From positions 62,001 to 126,000 of the forward strand of contig NZ_VDHJ01000008.1 in NCBI RefSeq assembly GCF_006334925.1: DNA of 64,000 bases. The letters are read 5' to 3'. The notes under the pieces were generated by a model. It was not told the DNA's origin and made no database searches. It worked only from the letters and a program-made list of their open reading frames with translations. Positions 27,517 to 37,108 of this stretch are shown piece by piece. The DNA comes from Corynebacterium tapiri. Its GTDB lineage: Bacteria; Actinomycetota; Actinomycetes; Mycobacteriales; Mycobacteriaceae. The translations under genes and the position numbers were made by a program. Each line of letters opens with the position of its first letter. Positions within the stretch are counted from its first letter, which is position 1.

Positions 27517-28818
27517 ATGAGCATCGACGGCCTACACGTCATCGACCTGACCGTGCACCCCGACGCACGCGGGTACTTCAAGGAGAACTGGCGCATTGAC
27601 TGGTTGGACTTCCATCCGGTCCAGCAGAATGTATCCCTCAACGTCGAACGCGGAACCACCCGAGGCCTCCACGCTGAGCCGTGGGACAAGCTGGTCTCCG
27701 TGGCTACCGGCTCGGTCTTCGGTGCCTGGATGGACCTGCGAGAAGGCTCCCCCACCTTTGGAGAGACCTTCACCACCACCATCACGCCAGACACAGCGGT
27801 TTTTGTGCCCCGGGGCGTGGCCAATGGCTTCCAGGCGCTCGAAGATGAAGTCGCGTACCTGTACCTGGTCAACGACCACTACTCCCCCAACGCCACCTAC
27901 GCCAATGTCTCCTACCGAGTCATCGACTGGCCTCTCGAGCCCACCAACGTGTCAGACAAGGACCAGCACCACTCCCCAGAGCCCACCCCGGTTCCACCGA
28001 AGAAAATCCTTGTGACCGGCGCGAACGGCCAGCTAGGACGCGCGCTCAGAAAGCAGCTCGGCGATCGAGCCGACTACTTTTCCCACAAAGAGTTCGACGT
28101 CTGTAACCCGCCTGAACTGCGCTATCGCAACTATTCCGCGATCATCAACACTGCCGCCTACAACGCGGTGGACAAAGCGGAATGCGACGCGGCCAACGCC
28201 TGGGCCGTCAATGCGCAAGCTCCGGGAAAGCTGGCGGACATCGCCACCCAGCACGACCTCACCCTTGTACACGTGTCCACCGATTTCGTTTTCGCCGGCA
28301 GCGACCAGGATTACACCGAGGACGCTGAGGTCACACCGCTCTCGACCTACGGCGCCTCCAAGGCCGCAGGTGAGATCGCAGCTCAGCGCAGCCGACGCCA
28401 TTACGTCGTGCGCACGTCCTGGGTCATCGGCGACGGCGCCAACTTCGTGGACACGATGCGTTCTTTGGCAGAACGGGGAGTAAAACCCAGCGTGGTCCAT
28501 GACCAGGTAGGCACCCCGACGATGGCCTCCGAACTGGCCCGCGGGATCGTGCACCTGCTGGATAAGAAATGCGACTATGGCCTCTACCACCTCACCTCCG
28601 GTGGAGACCCCGTAGGCCGCGACGAGCTGGCCATGGCGACCTTTATCGCCGTGGGCCACGACCCGTCTGAGGTCCGCCCGGTAAGCACCGCGGACTACGC
28701 GCAGGGCAAGGAGCTGGCACGCCGCCCCCACCGCGCTGTGTTGTCGACCAGCAAAATCGAGGCGACCGGTTTCACACCCGAAAACTGGCGCGTGGGCCTG
28801 GCACTATATCTGGCATGA
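27517..28818 (+). CDS. rmlCD: bifunctional dTDP-4-dehydrorhamnose 3,5-epimerase / reductase
   Basis: 433-residue fusion: RmlC-like cupin epimerase in residues 1-150 ([26 protein letters not shown] with the catalytic His, [11 protein letters not shown]) joined by a Pro-rich linker ([11 protein letters not shown]) to an RmlD-like reductase ([23 protein letters not shown] [18 protein letters not shown] with Tyr-x3-Lys). It performs the third and fourth steps of dTDP-L-rhamnose synthesis. Such fusions are known from corynebacteria. Its ATG immediately follows the rmlB stop, and its stop overlaps the rmlA ATG. Confidence 0.94.
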   Translation: MSIDGLHVIDLTVHPDARGYFKENWRIDWLDFHPVQQNVSLNVERGTTRGLHAEPWDKLVSVATGSVFGAWMDLREGSPTFGETFTTTITPDTAVFVPRGVANGFQALEDEVAYLYLVNDHYSPNATYANVSYRVIDWPLEPTNVSDKDQHHSPEPTPVPPKKILVTGANGQLGRALRKQLGDRADYFSHKEFDVCNPPELRYRNYSAIINTAAYNAVDKAECDAANAWAVNAQAPGKLADIATQHDLTLVHVSTDFVFAGSDQDYTEDAEVTPLSTYGASKAAGEIAAQRSRRHYVVRTSWVIGDGANFVDTMRSLAERGVKPSVVHDQVGTPTMASELARGIVHLLDKKCDYGLYHLTSGGDPVGRDELAMATFIAVGHDPSEVRPVSTADYAQGKELARRPHRAVLSTSKIEATGFTPENWRVGLALYLA

Positions 28819-29675
28819 GAGGCATCATCCTGGCCGGCGGTTCCGGCACACGGCTGTACCCCATCACCCAGGGGATCTCTAAGCAGCTCATGCCGATCTA
28901 CGACAAGCCCATGATCTACTACCCGCTCACCACCCTGATCCAGGCGGGTATTCGCGACATTCTGATCATCACCACGCCCGAGGACCAGCCGGCATTCCAG
29001 AGATTGCTTGGCGACGGTTCCCACCTGGGCATCATGCTCGACTACGCCGTGCAACCCCGCCCGGAGGGCCTGGCCCAGGCGTTTGTGATCGGCGCCGACT
29101 TCATCGGCGATGATTCCGTGGCCCTCGTGCTCGGCGACAACATCTTCGACGGTCACGGCTTCAGCACCGCTTTGCCGCAATGCCAGCACCCGGAGGGCGG
29201 AATCGTGTTCGCCTACGAGGTCTCGGACCCGCAGCGCTATGGCGTGGTGGAGTTCGATGAGACCGGGCGCGCAATCTCCATCGAGGAAAAACCAAACCAG
29301 CCGAAGTCGAATCACGCGGTCGTCGGGCTGTATTTCTATGACAACCGGGTGGTGGACATCGCATCGTCGATAAGCCCCAGCGACCGCGGGGAACTCGAAA
29401 TCACCGCCGTGAACGAGGCATATCTTCGCTCCGGGGAGCTCGCGGTACACACCATGCACCGGGGCGATGTGTGGCTGGATACCGGGACGATCGACTCCAT
29501 GGCGGAGGCGGCCGCGTATGTGGAGGTGATCCAGAAGCGCACCGGGCAGGTGATTGGATCGCCGGAGGTGGCCGCCTACGAGGCCGGATTCATCAATGCC
29601 GAGCAGCTGAAAGCGCTGGCCGAGCCGCTGATGAAGTCGGGGTACGGGCGCTACCTCTTAGACGCAGCGAGTTAG
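28815..29675 (+). CDS. rmlA: glucose-1-phosphate thymidylyltransferase
   Basis: 286-residue nucleotidyltransferase, first committed step of dTDP-L-rhamnose synthesis. N-terminal [17 protein letters not shown] carries the nucleotide-binding loop, followed by [18 protein letters not shown], and VEEKP-type [21 protein letters not shown] and [11 protein letters not shown] 28815 overlaps the rmlCD stop (ATGA), so the three rml genes are one translationally coupled unit. The stop overlaps the stop of the convergent MBL gene by 4 bp. Confidence 0.95.
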   Translation: MRGIILAGGSGTRLYPITQGISKQLMPIYDKPMIYYPLTTLIQAGIRDILIITTPEDQPAFQRLLGDGSHLGIMLDYAVQPRPEGLAQAFVIGADFIGDDSVALVLGDNIFDGHGFSTALPQCQHPEGGIVFAYEVSDPQRYGVVEFDETGRAISIEEKPNQPKSNHAVVGLYFYDNRVVDIASSISPSDRGELEITAVNEAYLRSGELAVHTMHRGDVWLDTGTIDSMAEAAAYVEVIQKRTGQVIGSPEVAAYEAGFINAEQLKALAEPLMKSGYGRYLLDAAS

Positions 29676-30295
29676 TGCCCGCGCCTGATCCACTCCTCGA
29701 GGTGAGGCGCCTCGTCCTTGACGTAGGTGTGCGGACCGTGACCGGTGCGCACCTTGGTCTCGGCCGGCAGGGTGAGGATCGACTTCTGGATGGAGTCGAT
29801 GATCGTGTCGAAGGAGGAGAAAGAACGGCCAGTCGCACCTGGACCGCCCTGGAAGAGGGTGTCGCCAGAGAAGAGCTCGTTGGCTTCGGGCAGGTAGAGG
29901 CAGCAGGAGCCCGGCGAGTGACCTGGGGTGTTGAGCACCTGCATGTCAGTGCCGGCGATCGTGAAGGTCTGCATGCCGTGCATCTCGATGAAGGTCGTGT
30001 CACCGTGCGTCATCTCCCACAGCATGCGGTCGCCGCCGTGCAGGTAGATCGGGGCGGATAGGCGTGCGGAAAGCTCCGGGGCCACGGTCACGTGGTCGTT
30101 GTGTCCGTGGGTGCAGATGATGCCCCGGACCGTACGATCCCCGACCGCCTCGATGATGGGCGCAGCGTTGTGGGCGGCGTCGATGATGTAGACCTCGGAG
30201 TCATCGCCCACGAGCCAGATGTTGTTGTCCACGTTCCACTCTCCACCATCGAGGGCGAAGGTGCCGTTGGTTTCTACGTGATCGATGCGCAGCAT
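29672..30295 (-). CDS. metallo-beta-lactamase-fold hydrolase, likely S-formylmycothiol hydrolase
   Basis: 207-residue glyoxalase-II-like hydrolase with THGHNDHV (the metal-binding HxHxDH motif), a later NTPGHSPGS histidine, SGDTLF aspartate and RTGHGPHT histidine. The ATG overlaps the mycothiol-dependent dehydrogenase stop by one base (TAATG). In actinobacteria this gene pair processes formaldehyde: the dehydrogenase makes S-formylmycothiol, and the hydrolase would release formate and mycothiol. The specific substrate is inferred from context. Confidence 0.85.
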   Translation of the reverse strand: MLRIDHVETNGTFALDGGEWNVDNNIWLVGDDSEVYIIDAAHNAAPIIEAVGDRTVRGIICTHGHNDHVTVAPELSARLSAPIYLHGGDRMLWEMTHGDTTFIEMHGMQTFTIAGTDMQVLNTPGHSPGSCCLYLPEANELFSGDTLFQGGPGATGRSFSSFDTIIDSIQKSILTLPAETKVRTGHGPHTYVKDEAPHLEEWIRRGH

Positions 30296-31389
30296 TAGAC
30301 CTCCACCACCGATCGCAGGACGTCACCCTTCTTCATGGTCGCGAAGGCGCGCTCCACGTCCTTAAGGCCGATGCGCTCGGTCACAAAGGCATCCAGCGGC
30401 AACTGTCCGTTGTTGAACAGCTGCACGTAGGCCGGGAAGTCACGCTCCGGCAGGCAGTCGCCATACCAGGAGGGGCGCAGGGATCCACCGCGACCGAAGA
30501 AGTCGATGGCAGGCAGTTCAATCTTGTCGGTGAGGTTGGGCACGCCCACCAGGACCAGGCGGCCAGCGTGATCGCGCGAGTAGAAGGCCTGCTGGAAGGT
30601 AGGCATGATACCCACCGCGTCGATGGCCACGTCGGTGCCAAAGCCATCGGTCAGGTCGCGGATCTTCTCGGCAACCTCCTCCACGCTCAAGTCGGTGGAG
30701 TTGATGGTGTGGGTCGCCCCGAAGTCCTTGGCCTGCTCGATCTTGCGCTCATCCAGGTCAACGGCGATGATCTTGGCCGCGCCTGCCAGCTTGGCTCCCG
30801 CCACGGCGGCCATGCCCACGCCGCCCAGGCCGAAGACGGCGACGGACTCGCCGATCTGGATCTCGCCGGTATTCACCGCAGCGCCCAGGCCGGCCATGAT
30901 GCCGCAGCCCAGCAGGCCGGCGGCGGCCAGGTTGGTATCCGGGTTGATCTTGGTGCACTGGCCCTCGTGGACCAGGGTCTTCTCTGCAAACGATCCGATG
31001 CCCAGTGCGGCGGTCAGCTCCGTGCCGTCGGTAAGCGTCATGGGCTTCGACGCGTTGTGCGTGGCAAAGCAGTACTTTGGCTCCCCCTTCTTGCAGGCGC
31101 GGCACTCGCCACACACGGCACGCCAGTTGAGCACCACCGTGTCGCCGGGCGCGACATGGGTGACGTTCTCACCCACCGTTTCCACAATGCCGGCAGACTC
31201 GTGGCCCAGGAGGAAGGGGTAATCATCGGCGATATCGCCCTCGCGGTACGCCAGGTCGGTATGGCACACGCCGCAGGTCTTTACCGCGACGATGACGTCG
31301 TTCGGGCCGGGATCGGGGATAACGATGTCCGTTAGCTCGACCTCGGCACCCTTTTCGCGGGCGATGATTCCCTTGACAGTGGTAGGCAT
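30295..31389 (-). CDS. adhE: S-(hydroxymethyl)mycothiol dehydrogenase
   Basis: 364-residue zinc-dependent class III-type alcohol dehydrogenase oxidising the formaldehyde-mycothiol adduct. Catalytic zinc site CGVCHTDL and GHESAGIVE; structural zinc loop with four Cys in [18 protein letters not shown]-binding [14 protein letters not shown] near residue 195. Protein length and [20 protein letters not shown] fit mycothiol-dependent formaldehyde dehydrogenases. ATG 31389 has AAAGGA upstream. First gene of a two-gene detoxification operon. Confidence 0.9.
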   Translation of the reverse strand: MPTTVKGIIAREKGAEVELTDIVIPDPGPNDVIVAVKTCGVCHTDLAYREGDIADDYPFLLGHESAGIVETVGENVTHVAPGDTVVLNWRAVCGECRACKKGEPKYCFATHNASKPMTLTDGTELTAALGIGSFAEKTLVHEGQCTKINPDTNLAAAGLLGCGIMAGLGAAVNTGEIQIGESVAVFGLGGVGMAAVAGAKLAGAAKIIAVDLDERKIEQAKDFGATHTINSTDLSVEEVAEKIRDLTDGFGTDVAIDAVGIMPTFQQAFYSRDHAGRLVLVGVPNLTDKIELPAIDFFGRGGSLRPSWYGDCLPERDFPAYVQLFNNGQLPLDAFVTERIGLKDVERAFATMKKGDVLRSVVEV

Positions 31390-31446
31390 AATGATTCCTT
31401 TCGTTGAACCATCGCGAGCCTACCTGTCATATTCAATAGGCGCTTT

Positions 31447-33453
31447 TTATTGAAAACGCTTTCCGTAACCGTATTCGTAGCTCACACCGTCGCGGTCCAA
31501 GTACGCGTATCCAGACTCCTGGAACTTGCCCGGAACATCGCGCGCAGAGTTCTCCACCACGGCCACCGATGCCGGCAGGCTCATGGGCAGCTTGCCCTTC
31601 GGGCCACCGTCGACACCAGCCAGGGAGGCCAGCAGCTCATCCGGGGTGATCTCAAAGGTGGCCACCACCGAGTCGGCGGCTGGCTCTAGCTCGCCAAGCA
31701 GCCAGGGGTTGATGAGATTGACGCACAGCACCGTGGGCACGTCCTGCTCGATGCGCAGAATGCGGTCCACATCCACGCCATTGTCGCGCGGGTCGATGGA
31801 CAGCGATGTGCCCTCCTTGTCGTCGGCGAAGAGGTTGATCTCCGGGCGGGCCCACACGATGGCCAGGTCGGCCTCGGCCGCGCTGTCGACCAGCTCGGCG
31901 TCGGGGAGTTGGCGGGATACGGCGTCGACAAGCTTCTCCTGCACCCGCTCCGGCTGCGTGCGACCGGTGACGTACACAAAGATCTTGCGGGCATTCAGCG
32001 GCAGCGTCTCACCCTGGCGCAGCAGAGTCACACTGTCACGCTGGGCTGCGCGGCCCAGCTCGGCCACCTCGTCGCCGCCGACAATGCGCTCGGCAGCGGC
32101 CTCATCCACGTAGGGGTTGTCAAACAGCCCCAGCTCGAACATCTCCTTCAGGAGGCGACCGCAGGCCTGATCCAGGTCGGCGTCCTCCAACAACCCCTGC
32201 TCATAAGCAGCGAGCAGCTGGCGGGGATCCGCCATGTCCGAGAAGATGTCCGTGCCTGCCTTCACCGCCGCCGCAAAGCGCTCCGGCTTGCTCAGTTCTT
32301 CCACTCCCCACGGCATGGCGTCGATGATTCCGGAGTCGGAGTTGACGTAGCCGGTGTGCCCCATCGTCTCGCGCAGCAGGCGCTGGATGAAGGTGGTGTT
32401 GTAAGCAAAGGCCACCTCCTCGAACTGCGTGGTCGGGCCCTGCCAGAACTGCTCCTCCAGCTGGGGTGCAGACTCGTTGACGGGCTTAGCGTAGTAGGGC
32501 ATGACCGAGGCCACGCCCGCGTCGATCGCCGCCTGGAAAGGCGGCAGATGATAGCGCCCGAGGGCCGACTCGGTGGGGTACTCATTGGTCTGGCCCCACT
32601 CAAAGTGGGGATCGTGGCCGTCGTAACGCACTCCTCCACCCGGGAAGTGCTTCACCGTCAGCGCCACCGACTCCTCGCTCAGCTTCGCGCCCTGCATGCC
32701 GCGCACCAACGCCCCCAGGTAGGCCGAGGCCAGATCGGGATCCTCGCCAAAGGTGCCGTTGAAGCGCGACCACCGCGGCTCAGAGGCCACATCGGCCATG
32801 TACCCGTACAGCTTGTGTATGCCAGCCGCACGCCACTCCTGGGCGATGCGGCGACCATAGTCCTCCATGCGCTCGGCATCGTCCAGCGCCGCCAGGCCAA
32901 TCTCGGCGGGCCACTCGGAGAACACACCGGAGGACTCATTCACGCCGAACGTGGCCACCAGCGCCACGTGGTTACGAGGGTTAGAGGCAAAAACCACCGG
33001 GATGCCCAGTCGCGATTGCTCGGCAACCTCCTGAACGGCGTTGGTCCACACAGCCAGATCGCGCGGCGCCAGGTTATCGCGGCAGATCAGGTAGCGCTGG
33101 TGCCGCTCGTTGATGGCGGTGTCCGTCGCCGAGGTGACCAGGACCGGCTCGGGGTAGGCCTGGGAGGTAATCGGGTTGGAGTCGCGCCAGACGTCCTTGG
33201 GGTTAAGGAGTTGACCTTCTTCGGCGTGGTCGAGAAACTCGGAGTACCCGGGGTAGTGCGACCCGATGATCATCAGGCCGATCTTCTCCTCTGGGCGCAT
33301 CCGGGTGAGCAGATCAGCCGCGCGTTCCTGTGGACTCAGGCGCCAGTCCTCGTAGGGGGTAAGCTTTCCATCTCCGTCCAAATCACGGAACGAGTGCCCA
33401 TCAACGGTCAGAAGTTCTTTGTGACGGCTTGTAACGCGCGGTTGATGTGTCAT
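31447..33453 (-). CDS. glycoside hydrolase family 3 protein
   Basis: 668-residue GH3 enzyme, probably a beta-glucosidase or related exo-glycosidase. The N-terminus has an EF-hand-like loop (DLDGDGKLTPYEDW) common in this GH3 subgroup, then the TIM-barrel domain with KHFPGGG and YVNSDSGIID, whose Asp fits the nucleophile position, then the alpha/beta sandwich with a short fibronectin-like absence. No signal peptide, so it appears intracellular. ATG 33453 has TATTAT 8 nt upstream, implying a leaderless message. No transporter or regulator is adjacent to indicate the substrate. Confidence 0.88.
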   Translation of the reverse strand: MTHQPRVTSRHKELLTVDGHSFRDLDGDGKLTPYEDWRLSPQERAADLLTRMRPEEKIGLMIIGSHYPGYSEFLDHAEEGQLLNPKDVWRDSNPITSQAYPEPVLVTSATDTAINERHQRYLICRDNLAPRDLAVWTNAVQEVAEQSRLGIPVVFASNPRNHVALVATFGVNESSGVFSEWPAEIGLAALDDAERMEDYGRRIAQEWRAAGIHKLYGYMADVASEPRWSRFNGTFGEDPDLASAYLGALVRGMQGAKLSEESVALTVKHFPGGGVRYDGHDPHFEWGQTNEYPTESALGRYHLPPFQAAIDAGVASVMPYYAKPVNESAPQLEEQFWQGPTTQFEEVAFAYNTTFIQRLLRETMGHTGYVNSDSGIIDAMPWGVEELSKPERFAAAVKAGTDIFSDMADPRQLLAAYEQGLLEDADLDQACGRLLKEMFELGLFDNPYVDEAAAERIVGGDEVAELGRAAQRDSVTLLRQGETLPLNARKIFVYVTGRTQPERVQEKLVDAVSRQLPDAELVDSAAEADLAIVWARPEINLFADDKEGTSLSIDPRDNGVDVDRILRIEQDVPTVLCVNLINPWLLGELEPAADSVVATFEITPDELLASLAGVDGGPKGKLPMSLPASVAVVENSARDVPGKFQESGYAYLDRDGVSYEYGYGKRFQ

Positions 33454-33461
33454 GTTTATCC

Positions 33462-33467
33462 ATAATA
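33462..33467 (-). promoter_or_regulatory. -10 box of the GH3 gene (leaderless)
   Basis: TATTAT on the minus strand, 8 nt before the GH3 ATG at 33453. The surrounding 33454-33560 is an AT-rich divergent promoter region shared with the acyl-CoA ligase gene. Confidence 0.55.
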
Positions 33468-33560
33468 GATAAGACTTTTAACCCGGCCAGTCTCCTCGCT
33501 TAAATAGTTTCGGGGGCGTAACGTTTGCTCAGAACTTTTCCATTTGCTTTAAGGAGCCCA

Positions 33561-35189
33561 GTGCGCAGCACCATCAGTGACGCAGCCTTTACCGCGAGCA
33601 CCGTGGCAAAGAACCTGCCCGTCCTTTTCCGCAACCGCTTGATCGACCTGTCTGCGCCACCCAAGGCAACGCTCAGTCTCGTACCGGGACTCGCTCGTTA
33701 TTGGTTCACCCTGGCCCGCGAATTCGAGCTGGCCTACGCCACCTGCCCTGATCGCATTGGGCTTATCGACGACGACGGCACCCTGACCTACCGTCAGCTC
33801 CGCGAGCAGGCACGCACGATTGCCCGCTTCCTTTTGAGCCTGGGCGAAGACGAGCTCCACATCGGCATCATGGCGCGTAACGGGCGCGGCATCATTCTGC
33901 CCATGGCCGCCAAGGGGTACGCCGGCGCCACCCTGTACCTGCTCAACGTGGGGTCCTCCCCCGAGCAGCTGCTTGGCTGCATCGAGGAGAACAACATCAA
34001 CGTCCTCTTCGTGGACGACGAGTTCGCCGACCGCGTCCCGCAGCGCCCGGGCCTTAACGTGATCTATGCCCACCAGGCGCAGCAGCGCAACGACCACGTG
34101 GGCATCAACCACATCGTTCGCCACCCCGAGGATTACCGCAGCGTTTCGCTGCCAACCTTCCCGCGCCATGGCGGCATCATCCTGATGAGCTCCGGCACCT
34201 CCGGCGTGCCCAAGGGCGTGGTCCGCCCCGAGCCCAAGCTGCCCACCGTGCTGGGTGGAGTGATGCGCGCGATTCCTTGGCGTGCCGACGTCCGGGTGCA
34301 GATGACCGCCTCCATGTTCCACACCTGGGGCTGGTCCATGATCAACATCGCCTTCGCAGCCCGCGCCACTGTGATCACCCAGCGCGTGTTCGACGCCGAG
34401 AACTGTCTGCGACAGATCGAGCGCTACCGCGTCGAGGGACTGGTCAGCTCCCCCATCTTCTTCAAGCAGATGCTCCAGGTGCCCGGCAACGAGCAGTACG
34501 ACACGAGCTCGCTGGACTTCATTGCCTCCTCCGGCAACGCGCTGACCCCCGCCCTGGTCGAAGAGACCATCGAGCGTTTCGGCCCCATCCTGTGCAACAT
34601 CTACGGGTCTACCGAGCTCACCCTGGCCGCCAGCGCGACCGCCGAGGAGATCGCCGCTGATCCCACGATCGCTGGCCACATCTCCACCGGCACCCGCCTG
34701 AAGATCCTGGACAAGAACGGCAAAGAGGTCCCCAATGGGCAGATCGGCCGGGTGTTCCTGCGCAACAACACGTCACTGACCGGATACACCAACCCGAACA
34801 TTCCGATCATCGAGGAGCAAGGCCTCATTCAGATGGGCGATCTGGGTTACCTCGATGAGAACAACATGCTCCACGTCCTCGGCCGCATCGATGACATGAT
34901 CATCGTCGGCGGCGAGAACGTCTACCCGCGCAGCGTCGAAGAAATCCTGGAGCCCATGCCGGGCATCAAGGACCTCACCGCAAAGGGCGTGGACGATCCG
35001 GACACCTTCCAGCGCATCGCCGTGTGGGTCGTGCGTGACGAGACCCCCGCCGGGCAGGACTTGAGCGAGGATTCCGTGCGCGCCTGGGTGGCCGATCACC
35101 TGGCGGACCACTCCATCCCGCGCGACGTGCACTTCGTCGACGAGCTGCCCCGCAACGCCACCGGCAAGGTTATGCCGCGGATGCTGTAA
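33561..35189 (+). CDS. acyl-CoA synthetase (FadD-type AMP-forming ligase)
   Basis: 542-residue ANL-superfamily ligase activating a carboxylic acid, probably a fatty acid, as acyl-AMP then acyl-CoA. Motifs: P-loop LMSSGTSGVPKGVVR near residue 215, NIYGSTE, GDLGYLDENNMLHVLGR, hinge DDMIIVGGENVYPRSVEE and C-terminal catalytic lysine in NATGKVMPR. I start at GTG 33561 since AAGGAG (33551-33556) is 4 nt upstream; an in-frame TTG at 33525 has no such site. Its 3' end overlaps the convergent membrane gene by 20 bp. Confidence 0.88.
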   Translation: MRSTISDAAFTASTVAKNLPVLFRNRLIDLSAPPKATLSLVPGLARYWFTLAREFELAYATCPDRIGLIDDDGTLTYRQLREQARTIARFLLSLGEDELHIGIMARNGRGIILPMAAKGYAGATLYLLNVGSSPEQLLGCIEENNINVLFVDDEFADRVPQRPGLNVIYAHQAQQRNDHVGINHIVRHPEDYRSVSLPTFPRHGGIILMSSGTSGVPKGVVRPEPKLPTVLGGVMRAIPWRADVRVQMTASMFHTWGWSMINIAFAARATVITQRVFDAENCLRQIERYRVEGLVSSPIFFKQMLQVPGNEQYDTSSLDFIASSGNALTPALVEETIERFGPILCNIYGSTELTLAASATAEEIAADPTIAGHISTGTRLKILDKNGKEVPNGQIGRVFLRNNTSLTGYTNPNIPIIEEQGLIQMGDLGYLDENNMLHVLGRIDDMIIVGGENVYPRSVEEILEPMPGIKDLTAKGVDDPDTFQRIAVWVVRDETPAGQDLSEDSVRAWVADHLADHSIPRDVHFVDELPRNATGKVMPRML

Positions 35190-36750
35190 CCAGGGTTCCG
35201 ACCTCACTCTGCCCCAGGCACACCTTGGTGTCTGGGGAATTCAGCGTCAGGGTCGCCCCTCCCCCGCGCAGCCGCACGTGAGTCTGGTGCAGGCCCTCAT
35301 GCACGGGGATGATCACCGGCTCACCGCCTTCCAGCTCGATCGTGAGCTGCCCCTCAGCATCTGCCAGGTAGTTCAGCCGCAGCGTCCACTCCACATTCAT
35401 GAGCGGCCCATCGAGGGCAATCGTGCGTGATCCCTCCACACACCCAGGCTGGGCAGCAGTGGACCGCGCGGGAATGAGGGTGGCGGGCACCAGCGCACCA
35501 TCTGGGCCCACCAGATATGGCTTCTCGACGTCCGGGCTCACCCGGTCGGGGACCAACGTCGATAGCCGGTTGTACGGGTGGGTAATCGGTAGCAGCACCT
35601 GGAAGGATACCGCCTGGTCCAGCACCTGTTCCTCGCTGTTGTTAAAAGCCGCAAAGTAATCGCGCGCCGGCTGATCTGACCACGCACGTGCGTAGTTAAC
35701 GATGCTCGTCAGCGACACAAGTAGCACTGCAGCCACCAGCCCCTTCCCCAGCCCCCGCGGAATCTGGCGGGCGGCGGGGGCTGCCAGGCTTAGACCCACC
35801 AGCAGGGCAACCTCGGGGAAATGGCGAAGTGTCTGTGTAATTTCTGGGGCCGTATTGGGACCAGATCGAGCAATTGCCAACAGTAGAAACACCAACGCGG
35901 GGTAGGCCAGCGCCACAATGGTGGGAACGACCCGTCGGTACAAAAGCAACCCCACCACAATGAACCCGGCGAGCAGCAACACAATCGGCGGGGTGGCCAG
36001 CGGCGGGCCCGGGTGCCAGCGTTCCCAGAGCACAGGCCCGCCGGCCAGCGCGGGTACGAAGGAATCCAGGTACCCGGTGCGCAAGAAGTCACCAAAGGTG
36101 GTCAAGGAAGCATGAATGGGGTTCCCGGCGACCAGCATGTACACCACCGCCCAGGCAGTCGAAGGAACCAGGACGGCGCAGACCAACCACGGGGAGATGC
36201 GACGGACGACTGCGAGGAAGATCAGCGTGAACGGTGCCAGAATGATCACCCGCTCGCTGAATGCCCCGGCCAGCCCGATGGCTGCGGCCACGACAAAGAG
36301 ATCGCGCGGGTGCTGGGCGTTCCACGCGTGGGCACACCAGATGGCCGCGAGTGCTAGCAAGGGAATCGCCTGCACGGCGGCGGCTGCCCAGGTCGCCGCA
36401 GGAAGCGTGACGGGGTTAAGCAACACCACCGGCACCAACCACCAGGCCCTCGTCGGGGCAATGCGCCAAAAAGCGTATCCAACGCTCGCACACAGCAACA
36501 GGTTGCCCAGCCCCAAAGCGACGGCAGCTGCGGGCCAGGTTAGGCCCTCGCTCAGCTGCGCCCAGAGCCAGATCACCAGCCAGGCGCCGGGCATGAGGTG
36601 ACCATCACGCACCTGCCATAGCAGGGTTCCCAGGTCGCTGTCCCGCGCCTGCGCCAACAGGACCAGGTCGTCCATATAGAACCAGCCGCTGGCTGCCACG
36701 AGGACTCGAATGAGCGCCACGATCACCACTGACGCAAAAGCTTTCTGCAT
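35170..36750 (-). CDS. GT-C-like polytopic membrane protein
   Basis: 526-residue protein with about ten membrane helices (residues about 5-355) followed by an extracytoplasmic C-terminal domain of roughly 150 residues containing beta-rich sequence and two cysteines. Immediately after the first helix is WFYMDDLVLL; an acidic pair in the first external loop is typical of GT-C glycosyltransferases using lipid-linked sugars, hence the tentative call. ATG 36750 (MQKAFASV) has CATAAT 7 nt upstream. Palindrome copy 4 lies in the coding region at 35679. Substrate unknown; could be an unrelated membrane protein. Confidence 0.7.
   Translation of the reverse strand: MQKAFASVVIVALIRVLVAASGWFYMDDLVLLAQARDSDLGTLLWQVRDGHLMPGAWLVIWLWAQLSEGLTWPAAAVALGLGNLLLCASVGYAFWRIAPTRAWWLVPVVLLNPVTLPAATWAAAAVQAIPLLALAAIWCAHAWNAQHPRDLFVVAAAIGLAGAFSERVIILAPFTLIFLAVVRRISPWLVCAVLVPSTAWAVVYMLVAGNPIHASLTTFGDFLRTGYLDSFVPALAGGPVLWERWHPGPPLATPPIVLLLAGFIVVGLLLYRRVVPTIVALAYPALVFLLLAIARSGPNTAPEITQTLRHFPEVALLVGLSLAAPAARQIPRGLGKGLVAAVLLVSLTSIVNYARAWSDQPARDYFAAFNNSEEQVLDQAVSFQVLLPITHPYNRLSTLVPDRVSPDVEKPYLVGPDGALVPATLIPARSTAAQPGCVEGSRTIALDGPLMNVEWTLRLNYLADAEGQLTIELEGGEPVIIPVHEGLHQTHVRLRGGGATLTLNSPDTKVCLGQSEVGTLVTASAA
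35679..35693. repeat. palindrome-cored 15-nt element, copy 4
   Basis: Exact ACCACGCACGTGCGT. On the minus-strand gene it is read Ala-Arg-Ala-Trp-Ser, the same peptide and codons as copy 3 in the unrelated HNH protein. Confidence 0.8.
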
Positions 36751-36847
36751 GCTATCGATTATGCCCCGAAGGCCGCAGTTCCCACCGAGCGTCCCCCAAC
36801 GCTTCTTCGGTGTCTGCGACCCCGGCTCGCCCCCGAGGAGCACAGTA

Positions 36848-36882
36848 GGCAACCATCCGGCGCGCCACGATGGAAGGTTGCC
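36848..36882. repeat. inverted repeat upstream of the GT-C-like gene
   Basis: Arms GGCAACCATCC (36848-36858) and its complement with one mismatch (36872-36882), loop 13 nt. It lies about 100 nt upstream of the start at 36750 and is not followed by a T-run, so an operator or a folded leader is more likely than a terminator. Confidence 0.55.
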
Positions 36883-36932
36883 AAATGCAATGGTTGTCAA
36901 GAATTTGACTGATCACTCGTTGCCTGCAAAGC

Positions 36933-36976
36933 CAAAATCCGGCCTTGCCTGCTGTTCTCAGCGGGTAAGACCGGAT
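36933..36976 (-). terminator. probable terminator after tRNA-Thr
   Basis: On the minus strand ATCCGG and CCGGAT flank a 28-nt interior in which further pairing is possible, ending in TTTT. It starts 8 nt after the tRNA CCA end. Short T-tract, so moderate strength. Confidence 0.5.
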
Positions 36977-36983
36977 GTTTGCC

Positions 36984-37059
36984 TGGAGCCGCCTGCGAGA
37001 ATCGAACTCGCGACCTTTTCATTACGAGTGAAGCGCTCTACCGACTGAGCTAAGGCGGC
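36984..37059 (-). tRNA. tRNA-Thr (anticodon CGT)
   Basis: Minus-strand cloverleaf: 7-bp acceptor (GCCGCCT with AGGCGGC), D-arm GCTC-AGTCGGTAGA-GAGC type, anticodon loop CTCGTAA giving anticodon CGT for ACG codons, T-arm GCGAG-TTCGATT-CTCGC, and an encoded CCA at 36984-36986. The top pair of the anticodon stem appears to be a C-A mismatch, otherwise all stems are regular. Located between holB and the GT-C-like gene. Confidence 0.92.
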
Positions 37060-37108
37060 AACACGCGACAATCTTAGTCGAGCTCACAGTCAGAGAGAAA
37101 ACGCCAGG

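Noticed and set aside
36710..37048. 112-codon plus-strand frame across the tRNA
   Set aside because: Runs through the terminator and tRNA-Thr; typical false ORF over a tRNA.
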